From an uncultured Bacteroidales bacterium (lineage in GTDB: Bacteria > Bacteroidota > Bacteroidia > Bacteroidales > UBA932): a DNA stretch of 64,000 nucleotides. Location: NCBI GenBank assembly GCA_934725015.1, contig CAKVAS010000005.1:62001-126000 (forward strand). Direction: 5' to 3'. The position numbers and the translations under genes were made by a program. The notes under the pieces were generated by a model that worked only from the letters and a program-made list of their open reading frames with translations, was not told the origin of the DNA and did no database searches. Numbering within the stretch: position 1 is the first letter of the stretch; each line of letters starts with the position of its first letter. Below are positions 25,624 to 33,536 of this stretch, piece after piece.

Positions 25624-27192
25624 ATGTTTTACGTGACGTCGGAGAATATCCTTTTCATAGGTTCGATACTTATCTTTTGCAGCATACTCGTGTCAAGGGC
25701 CAGTTCAAGGTTCGGAATCCCGGCCCTGCTCCTCTTCCTCGTTGTGGGGATGCTGTTCGGAAACGACGGTCTGGGAATAGTCTTCGACGATGTGAACAAG
25801 ACCAATTTCATCGGAATGATTGCCCTGTGCGTCATCCTGTTCACGGGCGGCATGGAGACGAAGATTTCGGAAATCAGGCCGGTGCTCGCGCCCGGGCTCA
25901 TGCTTTCCACGCTCGGGGTTCTTCTGACGGCGGCCATCACCGGGGGCTTCATATACATGATGAACGGATGGCAGGGCGTGGGTCTCGGACTCCCGATTGT
26001 TTCCTGCCTGCTGCTTGCCGCTACCATGTCCTCGACGGACTCCGCCACGGTGTTCGCGATGCTGCGGGGAAAGAACATGAGGCTGAAGAACAACCTGCAG
26101 CCGATGCTTGAACTGGAGAGCGGTTCCAACGACCCGATGGCCTACATAATCACTGTAGTCCTCATCGAGATTGCCACGACGATGAACAGCGGGGCAGGCC
26201 TTGCTCCGGAAGCAAGCGCGGAGGCAGCACACGCGGCCGGATTCGCGACCGCCGCGAGCTACACGACCTACATGACGGTGTGGAACGCAATCAAGGTGTT
26301 CCTGCTCCAGTTCATTGTCGGAGGCGCGGTCGGGGTCGGAATCGGATACGCGACGGTATGGCTCCTGAACAAGGTGCAGCTCAACAATACGCCGCTCTAC
26401 GCGATAATGCTCCTCAGCATCGTGTTTTTCGCCTATTCACTCGCCGGGATGCTTTCAGGAAACGGATACCTCGCAGTCTATATCGCCGGCATACTCATAG
26501 GCAACAGCAAGTTCAACCACCGCAAGCAGATTCTCGCGTTCCTCGACGGACTGACATGGATGATGCAAATCGGGATGTTCCTCCTCCTCGGCCTGCTCGT
26601 GAGTCCGGTGCAGATGCTCCGGACGGCTCCCGTAGCAATACTCATTGGGGTTTTCATGATGCTGATTGCCCGCCCGCTGTCCGTGTTCGGCTGCCTGCTT
26701 CCGTTCAGAAACATAAGCCACAAGTCGAAGCTTTTCGTCTCATGGGTGGGGCTCAAGGGAGCGACGCCAATCATTTTCGCCACCTACCCTATCCTGAGCC
26801 ACATCGAGGGAGGCGAAGTCATCTTCAACATAGTCTTCTTCATCACGCTGATGTCGCTGGTGGTTCAGGGAGGAACCCTGCCGCTCGCGGCCAAGTGGCT
26901 GAAGCTCAACGACGAGTCCGCCGTGCAGGACAAGGAGTTCGACGTGGACCTTCCTGAGGAGGCCGGAGACCTCACCGAGACGACGCTTACCGAAGACATG
27001 GTCAATGACATGATTGCCGCCGGCGGCACCGCGCTCAAGGATCTGTCGCTGCCAGACGGCGTTCGAGTGCTCATGATAAAGCGCGGCGGCAAGTTCATCG
27101 TCCCGACCGGAACGACGGAGCTTCAGGTCGCCGACCATCTGCTGATTATCAGCGAATCGACGGAGGACGTCGGAAAGACCGTGCTGGTGTGA
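25624..27192 (+). CDS. K+/H+ (or Na+/H+) antiporter, CPA1/NhaP2-type, with RCK-C domain
   Basis: An inner-membrane cation/proton exchanger of 522 residues. There are about 12 hydrophobic helices through residue 415. The antiporter core includes the STDSATVFAMLRGK region (about 140) and the LELESGSNDPMAY region (about 163), which carry the ion-binding acidic residues. A soluble C-terminal tail (about 440-522) resembles a TrkA-C/RCK-C domain (LPDGVRVLMIKRGGKFIVP, then VADHLLII), which usually binds a regulatory ligand. The frame is open 15 codons earlier at 25579, but ATG 25624 starts the first helix. It is the last gene of the unit and is followed by a strong terminator. Confidence 0.9.
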   Translation: MFYVTSENILFIGSILIFCSILVSRASSRFGIPALLLFLVVGMLFGNDGLGIVFDDVNKTNFIGMIALCVILFTGGMETKISEIRPVLAPGLMLSTLGVLLTAAITGGFIYMMNGWQGVGLGLPIVSCLLLAATMSSTDSATVFAMLRGKNMRLKNNLQPMLELESGSNDPMAYIITVVLIEIATTMNSGAGLAPEASAEAAHAAGFATAASYTTYMTVWNAIKVFLLQFIVGGAVGVGIGYATVWLLNKVQLNNTPLYAIMLLSIVFFAYSLAGMLSGNGYLAVYIAGILIGNSKFNHRKQILAFLDGLTWMMQIGMFLLLGLLVSPVQMLRTAPVAILIGVFMMLIARPLSVFGCLLPFRNISHKSKLFVSWVGLKGATPIIFATYPILSHIEGGEVIFNIVFFITLMSLVVQGGTLPLAAKWLKLNDESAVQDKEFDVDLPEEAGDLTETTLTEDMVNDMIAAGGTALKDLSLPDGVRVLMIKRGGKFIVPTGTTELQVADHLLIISESTEDVGKTVLV

Positions 27193-27197
27193 TACCA

Positions 27198-27230
27198 AAA
27201 GAGGCGGAGTCCATTGGACTCCGCCTCTTT
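27198..27230. terminator. Bidirectional terminator between antiporter and L31 genes
   Basis: A perfect 15-bp stem (27198-27212 and 27216-27230) with an ATT loop. It is A-rich on one side and T-rich on the other, between two convergent genes. Confidence 0.9.
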
Positions 27231-27248
27231 CATTTATCCTCAGGAAGA

Positions 27249-27500
27249 CTATTTCTTCTTGTTTGCGTACCTCTGGTAGAACTTATCGACACGACCGGCG
27301 GTATCGACGAGCTTCATCTTGCCAGTGTAGAACGGATGCGAGGTATTTGAAATCTCGACCTTTACTACAGGGTATTCAACTCCTTCAATTTCAATTGTTT
27401 CGCGAGTGTTCGCGCAGGATCTCGTGATGAAGACCTGATCGTTTGACATATCCTTGAAAGCTACAAGACGGTAGGTTTCGGGATGAATTCCTTTTTTCAT
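27249..27500 (-). CDS. rpmE2: 50S ribosomal protein L31, type B
   Basis: An 83-residue ribosomal protein at the large-subunit/small-subunit bridge. It matches the type B form (MKKGIHPETYRLVAFKD, then SHPFYTGKMKLVDTAGRVDK). It lacks the CxxC zinc ligands of type A and has only one Cys, so it is the zinc-independent form. In Proteobacteria and Firmicutes the zinc-free form is Zur-regulated. Here it has an ordinary Bacteroidota promoter and no visible Zur box, so it is probably the sole constitutive L31. Confidence 0.97.
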   Translation of the reverse strand: MKKGIHPETYRLVAFKDMSNDQVFITRSCANTRETIEIEGVEYPVVKVEISNTSHPFYTGKMKLVDTAGRVDKFYQRYANKKK

Positions 27501-27573
27501 TTTTATTTATTTTTTAATTAGTTTTCCACCATTCGCCGCAGTCCGCACAACAGCGACGCCCGTTTTGGGAGCG

Positions 27574-27605
27574 CAAATGTACGCAATATTTCATATTTTG
27601 CAAAA
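27574..27605 (-). promoter_or_regulatory. Promoter of the L31 gene
   Basis: On the minus strand TTTTG (about 27600-27605) lies about 19 bp before TACATTTG (27574-27581). Both Bacteroidota elements are present and the leader would be about 67 nt. Confidence 0.65.
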
Positions 27606-27655
27606 CAAAATGTCAAGAAATCTCCCAAATTTCGAAAGTTTCCTGACATTCATTG

Positions 27656-27726
27656 TTGAGATAAGAGGATTCGAACCTCTACAAAGAGAACCAAAATCTC
27701 TTGTGCTGCCGTTACACCATATCTCA
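27656..27726 (-). tRNA. tRNA-Gln (anticodon TTG)
   Basis: The cloverleaf reads from TGAGATA (5' acceptor) to TATCTCA plus discriminator A. The anticodon stem AGAGA/TCTCT has loop TTTTGGT, so the anticodon is TTG. The T arm is AGAGG-TTCGAAT-CCTCT. The CCA end is not encoded. A -7-like TAACTTTG on the minus strand (27736-27743) is placed to start the transcript just before the mature 5' end. Confidence 0.95.
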
Positions 27727-27764
27727 ATTCCGCTGCAAAGTTATGATTTTTTTTGAAGGTTTCT

Positions 27765-28679
27765 TTATCTTTTCGCAAAATTATGACGCTCTTTCCGCTT
27801 CTCCAGCTGCCGCTCAATATGGTCGAGTCCCAACCTGATAAGAGGTTCACGCCTTTGGGACGCTGCGTTTTTGTCGGCCTGCGGAAATTCGATCGTCTCC
27901 GAAGCCATGACCCGCTCATAACCGTCGGCTTCAAGGGCGGCGCAGGCGTCGGAATATCCACGGCGGAACAGTTCTTCTATCGACGACATATCATAGACCC
28001 CGCAGCCGTCAGTGTTCAGTTCTATGTAGGTGTCAGCGAGGCGCGAGTCAGCCATGATGTTGGACATGAACATCATGCTGTAGGCACGCATGGCGACATG
28101 AACCAGATTGTCCCGGTAAGGCTCCGGCTCAATCTGGCGGACGCTGAAGGCAATCACCTTCTCGCAGAGTCCCCGGATTGCCGGAACCGGAAGATTCTGG
28201 AACACGCCTCCGTCGACATAATGCACCCCGTTGATTACCATCGGCTTGAATATGATAGGGATGGAACACGAGGCGACAAGGCGCGGAGCCAGCTTCCCTT
28301 TTGAAAAGACTTTCGGCCTGCCGTGATCCATGTCGGCGGCCACGATATATGTAGGAACAGGCAGTTCCTCAATGTCCGAATATGGCAGTTTTTCCTGAAG
28401 CAGCTCAAGCAGGGGCGTCGAGTCGAACAGTCCTCCCCTCGGCCGCGTCGGCGAGACTATGTCCTTGAAGAAATTCATCTCCCGGAACATCCCTATCATC
28501 TGAACCGGGGAGAACCCCGCTGACCAGAATGCGGCGACAAGTGAGCCGGCGCTTGTTCCGGACACAACATCCGGCCTTATCCCGAACTCCTTCAGCGCCT
28601 GAAGCGCTCCGCAATGGGCCGCAGCCTTTGCCCCTCCGCCGCTGAAAGCCACTCCAAGTTCGTATTTTTTCCTTGCCAT
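27765..28679 (-). CDS. Patatin-like phospholipase
   Basis: A predicted cytoplasmic or membrane-associated lipid acyl hydrolase of 304 residues. The Ser-Asp dyad and oxyanion site are all visible: SGGGAKAAAHCGAL (about 14-27), the nucleophile in SGTSAGSLVAA (about 41-47, GTSAG) and DGGVFQNLPV (about 177). No signal peptide is present. The tail after residue 285 is basic. It is 38 bp downstream of a small membrane protein gene. Confidence 0.93.
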   Translation of the reverse strand: MARKKYELGVAFSGGGAKAAAHCGALQALKEFGIRPDVVSGTSAGSLVAAFWSAGFSPVQMIGMFREMNFFKDIVSPTRPRGGLFDSTPLLELLQEKLPYSDIEELPVPTYIVAADMDHGRPKVFSKGKLAPRLVASCSIPIIFKPMVINGVHYVDGGVFQNLPVPAIRGLCEKVIAFSVRQIEPEPYRDNLVHVAMRAYSMMFMSNIMADSRLADTYIELNTDGCGVYDMSSIEELFRRGYSDACAALEADGYERVMASETIEFPQADKNAASQRREPLIRLGLDHIERQLEKRKERHNFAKR

Positions 28680-28717
28680 AGTTCTAATTCTCTGGTTATC
28701 AGACGCAATGATTCGCG

Positions 28718-29350
28718 CTAACGGAGCTTACGATAGAATGTCCGCCCGTTCTGCCCCTTTATTCTATATGTCTTCGTCACATTCCACTGGCCGTCATACG
28801 CACTCTGCGAGCTCGTGGAAATATATTCGTTCCCATATTTATCAACGAATATGTCTTCTCCCCGCCCCGATGCGCTGACACTCCCGGCACCGCCGACGAT
28901 AAGCCCAATCAGCGCAAGTATTCCCAGCGCGGCAAGTCCAAGCCACCAGAAGTTCTTCACGACAAACACGCCGACACGCCAGACGGGAGCAAGCAGGATG
29001 AGGCCGGAGACGACGCATCCCGCCACGGGAAGCCACCCCGACACGGCGCCGAGAAGTCCCTCCGCCACGACCATATAGAACGCGGCAAGAACCATCATGC
29101 CCAGCACGCCCACATAGCACAGCATCAGAGCATATTTCCAGACGCTCTCCTCCACAGCCTCAGCCGAGCACGAGCGCCCGAGCAGAGGCATAAGGTGATT
29201 AACGGTCAAGGCAAGCCCCGCCGAGCCAAGCAGAAGCACGGAAAACCGCGCCCAAGCACGCCAGCCGTCCTTTTCGTAAAACACGCTTCCCCACAATGCC
29301 GCAGCGGCGAAAGCCATCGGCAGAACAAGTGTAATTATCGTCTCCGTCAT
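28718..29350 (-). CDS. Hypothetical membrane protein with a small C-terminal soluble domain
   Basis: Not recognised. It has 210 residues with about five hydrophobic helices (about 5-20, 33-55, 73-100, 103-122 and 130-150). A short, positively charged soluble tail follows (DIFVDKYGNEYISTSS, then WNVTKTYRIKGQNGRTFYRKLR) that looks like a beta hairpin. It has its own -7-like element, TATCTTTG at 29373-29380 on the minus strand, 23 bp before the ATG. It may be co-transcribed with the patatin gene. Confidence 0.6.
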   Translation of the reverse strand: MTETIITLVLPMAFAAAALWGSVFYEKDGWRAWARFSVLLLGSAGLALTVNHLMPLLGRSCSAEAVEESVWKYALMLCYVGVLGMMVLAAFYMVVAEGLLGAVSGWLPVAGCVVSGLILLAPVWRVGVFVVKNFWWLGLAALGILALIGLIVGGAGSVSASGRGEDIFVDKYGNEYISTSSQSAYDGQWNVTKTYRIKGQNGRTFYRKLR

Positions 29351-29372
29351 ATTTCTGTCATTCTGATGGTTT

Positions 29373-29380
29373 CAAAGATA
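29373..29380 (-). promoter_or_regulatory. -7 element TATCTTTG before the hypothetical membrane protein
   Basis: TATCTTTG on the minus strand, 23 bp upstream of ATG 29350, within the 79-bp gap after the DUF1343 gene. A weak stem GCGAAA/TTTCGC lies beside it (about 29401-29417). Confidence 0.5.
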
Positions 29381-29429
29381 CGAATAATAATGGACATACC
29401 GCGAAATATTCTTTCGCAATTATTGAGAG

Positions 29430-30515
29430 TCACTTCACCCGATAGGGCTGGTCGTCGTAGAGGAGGTATTTCTTTGCCTTGCGAATCCATTTCTGCTCTT
29501 CGGACTTGACGTGCCCGCGCATTTCGAGGGGGTCGAGGTCGCCCAGGATGCAGGAGAGGACGACGGGATCGGAGAGCTTCCGGGCGAAGGTCGGGTCGAG
29601 GGTAAAGTCGGGGAAAGCCTGATGCATATAGCGCATCAGGTAGGCTGTGTGGAGAAGGGAGTGGTACTCGATGCCGGGCTGGAGCATAATCTGGTAGCCG
29701 TAGCATTTCTTGCCCTCGTAGCGTCCGCAGGCGGGAGTGAATGAGCATGGACGCATCATGACTCCTTCCGGGGCGGGCGGCGGGATGAGACCCGGCTGGC
29801 CGCCTGACGAGGCTGTCTTGATGAAAGGCGCGCCGATGTATTCGTAGGGGCGGGCCGTGCCGATGCCGGCCGAGACATTGGTGTTGTTCCAAAGACCTCC
29901 GCCGCTGTACATTTCGCAGGTGAACATCCCCGGGATGTCCGAGCACGGGGCTATGGTCCACGGGAGGAGGGTCTTCGTCGAATCGGTCGCGTTCGCGGAA
30001 ATCACATGAAGGGGATACTTTGCGCCGAGCTCCGTGTGATAGAGCAGAGCGAGTTCGCCGAGCGAGAGGCCGTGACGGTGCGGAACCTTCGGTGTGTGCG
30101 GTTCGCAGTCGCCCTGAGGCATGGAGCCTTCCACCACGCGGCCGGCCGGGTTCACATGATCCACGATGTAGAGCGAGGGGGAATCGTCGCCGAGGTCGCG
30201 GAGAGCCTCCATCAGAGCCATGACATCCTTCGTGTAGTTGAAATACCGAACGCCGACGTCCTGGATTTCGACGACTACAGCGTTGAGACCCCTGAGTTCG
30301 TCCGGCGTGAACTCAATGTGGTTCGTGAGCGGGGTCAGCTCCGTGTCACGCGGAGAGAATACCGTCTGAAGATTGCCGCGCTGACGGAAAATGTCGTACA
30401 TATACTGACCGGATGCCGTGTCCCAGCAGTTCTGGGTGCAGAAGCATCCGACCCGGCCATCGACGAGAGCCTTGTCGAGCTGTTCCTGAAGGGGTGTGGT
30501 CCTGAATGAAAACAT
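29430..30515 (-). CDS. DUF1343 protein, divergent NamZ-like (GH171) family member
   Basis: Characterised members (NamZ) are exo-N-acetylmuramidases that release MurNAc from peptidoglycan fragments. The family core is clear: VVVEIQDVGVRYFNYTKDVM (about 83-102), IVDHVNPAGRVVEGSMPQG (about 125-143), PHRHGLSLGELALLYH, then the C-terminal FTCEMYSGGGLWNNTNVS. Two oddities stand out. There is no signal peptide or lipobox although the family is normally exported, and the region that usually reads FGPEHG is FSPRDT here. With 361 residues it is shorter than usual. The enzyme may be cytoplasmic and act on recycled muropeptides, or may have changed activity; this is inference. Confidence 0.8.
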   Translation of the reverse strand: MFSFRTTPLQEQLDKALVDGRVGCFCTQNCWDTASGQYMYDIFRQRGNLQTVFSPRDTELTPLTNHIEFTPDELRGLNAVVVEIQDVGVRYFNYTKDVMALMEALRDLGDDSPSLYIVDHVNPAGRVVEGSMPQGDCEPHTPKVPHRHGLSLGELALLYHTELGAKYPLHVISANATDSTKTLLPWTIAPCSDIPGMFTCEMYSGGGLWNNTNVSAGIGTARPYEYIGAPFIKTASSGGQPGLIPPPAPEGVMMRPCSFTPACGRYEGKKCYGYQIMLQPGIEYHSLLHTAYLMRYMHQAFPDFTLDPTFARKLSDPVVLSCILGDLDPLEMRGHVKSEEQKWIRKAKKYLLYDDQPYRVK

Positions 30516-30522
30516 AATGACA

Positions 30523-30567
30523 AGAAGCTGTTTGAATTTCTTGTTCAGTTATTTTGAAAACAGATTC
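30523..30567. repeat. Short relative of the R4 inverted-repeat element
   Basis: 30523-30557 matches 37571-37605 at 33 of 35 positions without gaps. Right after it, 30555-30567 resembles the opposite terminus, so the segment is a minimal element with near-complementary ends (AGAAGCTGTTT against AAACAGATTCC). Both copies lie 7-15 bp upstream of a minus-strand start codon. The remaining gap to 30636 holds nothing else I recognise. Confidence 0.7.
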
Positions 30568-30636
30568 CATAAATACGATTCAGGACAGTCCTCCGTAAAG
30601 GATAATCCCGAACCGTTTTTTAGAATGAGACAACGA

Positions 30637-32091
30637 TCACTGAGCGATGATTTTTTTAGCGATGCCTATCACCTCGTTCGCAAGAGCATCCGCAGCCTCT
30701 TTGGTGGCAGCCTCGGCATAGATGCGGATAATAGGCTCGGTGTTGGAACGGCGCAGATGAACCCACTGCTTCCTATCCTCGAACGAAATCTTCACGCCGT
30801 CGATGGTGTTGACATTCTCTCCGGCATAAACTTTCTGCACCTCTGAAAGAATCCTGTCTATCAGAGCCTTGTCTGAAAGGTCGATGCGGTTTTTCGTGAT
30901 AACATACTGAGGGTAGGTCTTCAGGAGCTGCGAGACCTTCATCTGCTTGTGGGCAAGGTTGGTAAGGAACAGAGCCACGCCGACCATGGCGTCACGCCCG
31001 TAGTGGAGAGCCGGATAAATCACTCCCCCGTTGCCCTCGCCGCCGATGAGCGCACCGCATTCCTTCATCTTGGTAGTGACGTTCACCTCGCCGACGGCAG
31101 CAGCGAAATACTCGCCGCCGAACTTCTCCGTGACATCGCGCAGAGCACGTGAAGACGAGAGGTTTGAGGCCGTGGTCATACGATACGGGGCACAGACCTC
31201 ATCAAGCGATTTACCGCTTTCAAGAGCCTCGTTGTAGGCCCGTCCAAGAAGGTAGTCAGCGACACTGACAAGGGTATATTCCTCCCCGAAAGGCTTTCCG
31301 TCCTCGCAGATGAGCGCAAGTCGGTCAACGTCAGGATCCACTGACACGCCAAGGTCAGCCTTTTCCTTCACCACAGTTTCACAGAGCTGCACAAGGTTTG
31401 CAGGAAGCGGCTCCGGGTTATGCGCGAAGTCTCCGGTCGGGTCGCAGTTAAGTTCAACGCACTCCACGCCGAGGCGACTGAGCAGGCGAGGCATTATTAT
31501 CCCGCCTACCGAGTTAACGGCATCGAGCACGACCTTGAAGCCGGCCTTGCGCACAGCCTCCGCGTCAACGGCCGAAAGCGCGAGCACGGCGTCAAGGTGC
31601 TCATCCGTGAAATCATGTTCCTCTACTGTTCCGAGTTCCTCAACAGGGGCGAAGTCAAAGTTCTCTTTTTCCGCGCATTCGAGTATCGCCGCACCCTCCT
31701 CGGCATTGAGAAACTCCCCTCTTTCGTTCAGAAGCTTGAGGGCATTCCACTGTTTTGGATTGTGCGATGCCGTGAGTATGATTCCTCCGTCTGCATTGGA
31801 AAATGTCACCGCCATCTCCGTGGTCGGGGTCGATGCGAACCCTGCCTTCACGACATCGACGCCGCAGGAAATCAATGTTCCGCACACGATGTCCTCAACC
31901 ATTTCGCCGCTCAGGCGCGCGTCCTTTCCGACGACGACCTTATAGCGTTCGCCGGATGGTTTCTGCCGGCGTTCGCGAAGTTTCTCGCAGTAGGCATATG
32001 TGAATTTCACGATGTCAATGGGGGTGAGCGCTCCGCCCGGAGCGCCTCCGATGGTACCCCTGATTCCGGAGATAGATTTTATCAGTGTCAT
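30637..32091 (-). CDS. glmM: Phosphoglucosamine mutase / phosphomannomutase family enzyme
   Basis: Interconverts hexosamine or hexose 1- and 6-phosphates; in Bacteroidota this subtype is normally assigned to GlmM, which feeds UDP-GlcNAc synthesis. It has 484 residues. All four active-site loops are visible: phosphoserine loop TASHNPKQWNALK (about 107-119), metal loop DPDVDRLALI (about 255), sugar-binding GGEGNGGVIYP (about 350), and phosphate-binding RRSNTEPIIRIY (about 452). Substrate choice between glucosamine and mannose phosphates cannot be settled from sequence alone. Confidence 0.85.
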   Translation of the reverse strand: MTLIKSISGIRGTIGGAPGGALTPIDIVKFTYAYCEKLRERRQKPSGERYKVVVGKDARLSGEMVEDIVCGTLISCGVDVVKAGFASTPTTEMAVTFSNADGGIILTASHNPKQWNALKLLNERGEFLNAEEGAAILECAEKENFDFAPVEELGTVEEHDFTDEHLDAVLALSAVDAEAVRKAGFKVVLDAVNSVGGIIMPRLLSRLGVECVELNCDPTGDFAHNPEPLPANLVQLCETVVKEKADLGVSVDPDVDRLALICEDGKPFGEEYTLVSVADYLLGRAYNEALESGKSLDEVCAPYRMTTASNLSSSRALRDVTEKFGGEYFAAAVGEVNVTTKMKECGALIGGEGNGGVIYPALHYGRDAMVGVALFLTNLAHKQMKVSQLLKTYPQYVITKNRIDLSDKALIDRILSEVQKVYAGENVNTIDGVKISFEDRKQWVHLRRSNTEPIIRIYAEAATKEAADALANEVIGIAKKIIAQ

Positions 32092-32141
32092 ATACGAAGT
32101 TTTTTATTCTGTTTGTTTCGGACATATGAATCCGAAGCCTG

Positions 32142-32149
32142 CAAAATTA
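32142..32149 (-). promoter_or_regulatory. -7 element TAATTTTG for glmM
   Basis: TAATTTTG on the minus strand, giving a leader of about 44 nt. It is divergent from the DMT-protein promoter at 32202-32209. Confidence 0.5.
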
Positions 32150-32201
32150 CAAAATAGGGATATATTTTCATATTTTTTGACGATGTTTTCAAACATATTC
32201 T

Positions 32202-32209
32202 TACTTTTG
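32202..32209 (+). promoter_or_regulatory. -7 element TACTTTTG for the DMT-family gene
   Basis: TACTTTTG on the plus strand, about 44 bp before the ATG at 32253, with a TTTTTTG stretch about 22 bp upstream as a possible -33 element. Confidence 0.5.
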
Positions 32210-32252
32210 CCGACGCAAACGCATTCTGATGACACCTGCGCTGCCTTAAATT

Positions 32253-32624
32253 ATGATGAAAGCGATATTTACAATTCTTCTGCTTATATGTTCGAACATA
32301 TTCATGACGTTCGCATGGTACGGGCATCTGAAGCTTCAGGAGATGAAGATTTCCACCGGATGGCCGCTGATTCTGGTGATTCTGTTCTCATGGGGCATAG
32401 CGCTCTTTGAGTATTGTGCCCAGGTTCCAGCAAACCGCATCGGATTCATAGGAAACGGAGGGCCTTTCAACCTGATGCAGCTCAAAGTCATTCAAGAGGT
32501 CGTCTCGCTAACCGTATTCACAGTGTTCGTGACGATGTTTTTCAAGGGAGAGGCGCTGCAATGGAATCATTTCGCGGCATTCGCCTGCCTGATTCTCGCG
32601 GTGTTTTTCGTCTTTCTCAAATAG
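32253..32624 (+). CDS. DMT family protein (DUF486)
   Basis: A small inner-membrane protein of 123 residues with four hydrophobic helices (about 4-20, 37-56, 75-95 and 103-122), related to half-size drug/metabolite transporters. The family blocks FAWYGHLK, LFSWGIALFEYCAQVPANRIG and QLKVIQEVVSLTVF are present. The substrate is unknown. ATG 32256 is an alternative start. It is monocistronic between a divergent promoter and a tRNA promoter. Confidence 0.9.
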   Translation: MMKAIFTILLLICSNIFMTFAWYGHLKLQEMKISTGWPLILVILFSWGIALFEYCAQVPANRIGFIGNGGPFNLMQLKVIQEVVSLTVFTVFVTMFFKGEALQWNHFAAFACLILAVFFVFLK

Positions 32625-32672
32625 CCGGACTCAACACACTCAAAAAAAAATTGCAGGTAAAGTCACAAAAAG

Positions 32673-32703
32673 TTTGCAGGATAAAAAATTTTGCCTACCT
32701 TTG
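32673..32703 (+). promoter_or_regulatory. Promoter of tRNA-Glu (complete -33/-7)
   Basis: TTTG (32673-32676), 19 bp spacer, TACCTTTG (32696-32703): a textbook Bacteroidota promoter ending 18 bp before the tRNA. Confidence 0.75.
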
Positions 32704-32721
32704 CAATCCCAAACGAAAAAT

Positions 32722-32796
32722 GCTGGGTTCGTATAACGGTTAGTACTCAAGATTCTCAATCTTGCAATAGGAGTTCGATTCTCCTACCCAGTACCA
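32722..32796 (+). tRNA. tRNA-Glu (anticodon CTC)
   Basis: Acceptor GCTGGGT/ACCCAGT with a G-U pair at the end. The anticodon stem is CAAGA/TCTTG with loop TTCTCAA, so the anticodon is CTC. The T arm is AGGAG-TTCGATT-CTCCT. The CCA end is encoded (32794-32796). Confidence 0.93.
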
Positions 32797-32797
32797 G

Positions 32798-32826
32798 AGA
32801 AGTTCCGGACGGAGCTTCTTTTTTTT
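32798..32826 (+). terminator. Terminator after tRNA-Glu
   Basis: Stem AGAAGTTCCG/CGGAGCTTCT (32798-32807 and 32810-32819, one G-U pair) followed by a T tract to about 32826. Confidence 0.8.
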
Positions 32827-32892
32827 GACAGAGAACGCCGCTTCCGCGCAGGAATCTCATATGCAGGACGCGGAAATGTCTCCGACAAGACT

Positions 32893-32980
32893 GGAGAGAT
32901 GCTCGAGTGGCTTAAGAGGCACGCCTGGAAAGCGTGTATACCCCTAAAGGGTATCAGGAGTTCGAATCTCCTTCTCTCCG
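32893..32980 (+). tRNA. tRNA-Ser (anticodon GGA)
   Basis: A class II tRNA of 88 nt with acceptor GGAGAGA/TCTCTCC plus discriminator G. Anticodon stem CACGC/GCGTG with loop CTGGAAA gives anticodon GGA. The long variable arm is ACCCCTAAAGGGT. CCA is not encoded. No separate promoter is evident, so it may depend on read-through from tRNA-Glu. Confidence 0.95.
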
Positions 32981-33088
32981 CAGATTTCCGTCAATTTGTG
33001 AATGTCCGGCACAACTTGACGAAAACATTTTCATCTAATTTAAGTAATTTGCGTATTATCAATATATTGCGAGGATTTTACCAACCAA

Positions 33089-33124
33089 TTTTGGCAATTA
33101 TACCCCATTTTTGGCAATTATACC
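33089..33124. repeat. Tandem 16-mer TTTTGGCAATTATACC with 20-bp period
   Basis: Two identical 16-mers at 33089-33104 and 33109-33124, exactly 20 bp apart, in a 173-bp gene-free gap between tRNA-Ser and the terminator of the opposing tRNA-Lys pair. Helical-period spacing would suit a pair of protein-binding sites. Nothing else is recognised in this gap. Confidence 0.75.
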
Positions 33125-33153
33125 TATCTGAAAGCGGAACATACAAATGAAAA

Positions 33154-33189
33154 AAGGTGACCGGAATCCTTTCATACTCCGGTCACCTT
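33154..33189 (-). terminator. Terminator of the tRNA-Lys pair
   Basis: A 12-bp perfect stem (33154-33165 and 33178-33189). Read on the minus strand it ends in TTTTTT, right after tRNA-Lys(CTT). Confidence 0.85.
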
Positions 33190-33190
33190 G

Positions 33191-33263
33191 TGCTCCCTTA
33201 GGGGCTCGAACCCTAGACCCCAACATTAAGAGTGTCGTGCTCTACCAACTGAGCTAAGGAAGC
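33191..33263 (-). tRNA. tRNA-Lys (anticodon CTT)
   Basis: Minus-strand cloverleaf with acceptor GCTTCCT/AGGGAGC and discriminator A. Stem CGACA/TGTTG with loop CTCTTAA gives anticodon CTT. 73 nt, no encoded CCA. Second gene of a two-tRNA unit. Confidence 0.94.
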
Positions 33264-33294
33264 AATATGTCTCTGAACTTTCTGTCAAATCTCG

Positions 33295-33367
33295 TGATTC
33301 GTTCGGGGCTCGAACCCGAGACCCCAACATTAAAAGTGTTGTGCTCTACCAACTGAGCTAACGAATC
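33295..33367 (-). tRNA. tRNA-Lys (anticodon TTT)
   Basis: Minus-strand cloverleaf with acceptor GATTCGT/ACGAATC and discriminator A. Anticodon loop CTTTTAA gives anticodon TTT. It lies 31 bp upstream of tRNA-Lys(CTT) and is very similar in the D and T arms, which indicates a tandem duplication. Confidence 0.95.
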
Positions 33368-33409
33368 GAACCGCGTCCCAAACTTAGTGTCTCTTTTGAT
33401 TTGGGATTG

Positions 33410-33441
33410 CAAAGGTATGACTTTAGTTTGAATCCTCCAAA
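33410..33441 (-). promoter_or_regulatory. Promoter of the tRNA-Lys pair
   Basis: On the minus strand TTTG (33438-33441), 20 bp, TACCTTTG (33410-33417): both Bacteroidota elements, about 43 bp before the first tRNA. Confidence 0.7.
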
Positions 33442-33536
33442 TTTTTATGCACTTTTTTTGTAACTTTTTTCACTGCCAAGAAGAGGAAATTACTAAACAG
33501 CAATGTATCTGATGATTACCGAACATCCACAACAAG

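Noticed and set aside
33089..33124. CRISPR-like array
   Set aside because: Only two 16-bp copies with a 4-bp gap; repeat and spacer sizes do not fit CRISPR and no cas genes are present.
32899..33150. 83-codon open frame on the plus strand
   Set aside because: It starts inside tRNA-Ser and continues into the 16-mer repeats; no protein similarity.
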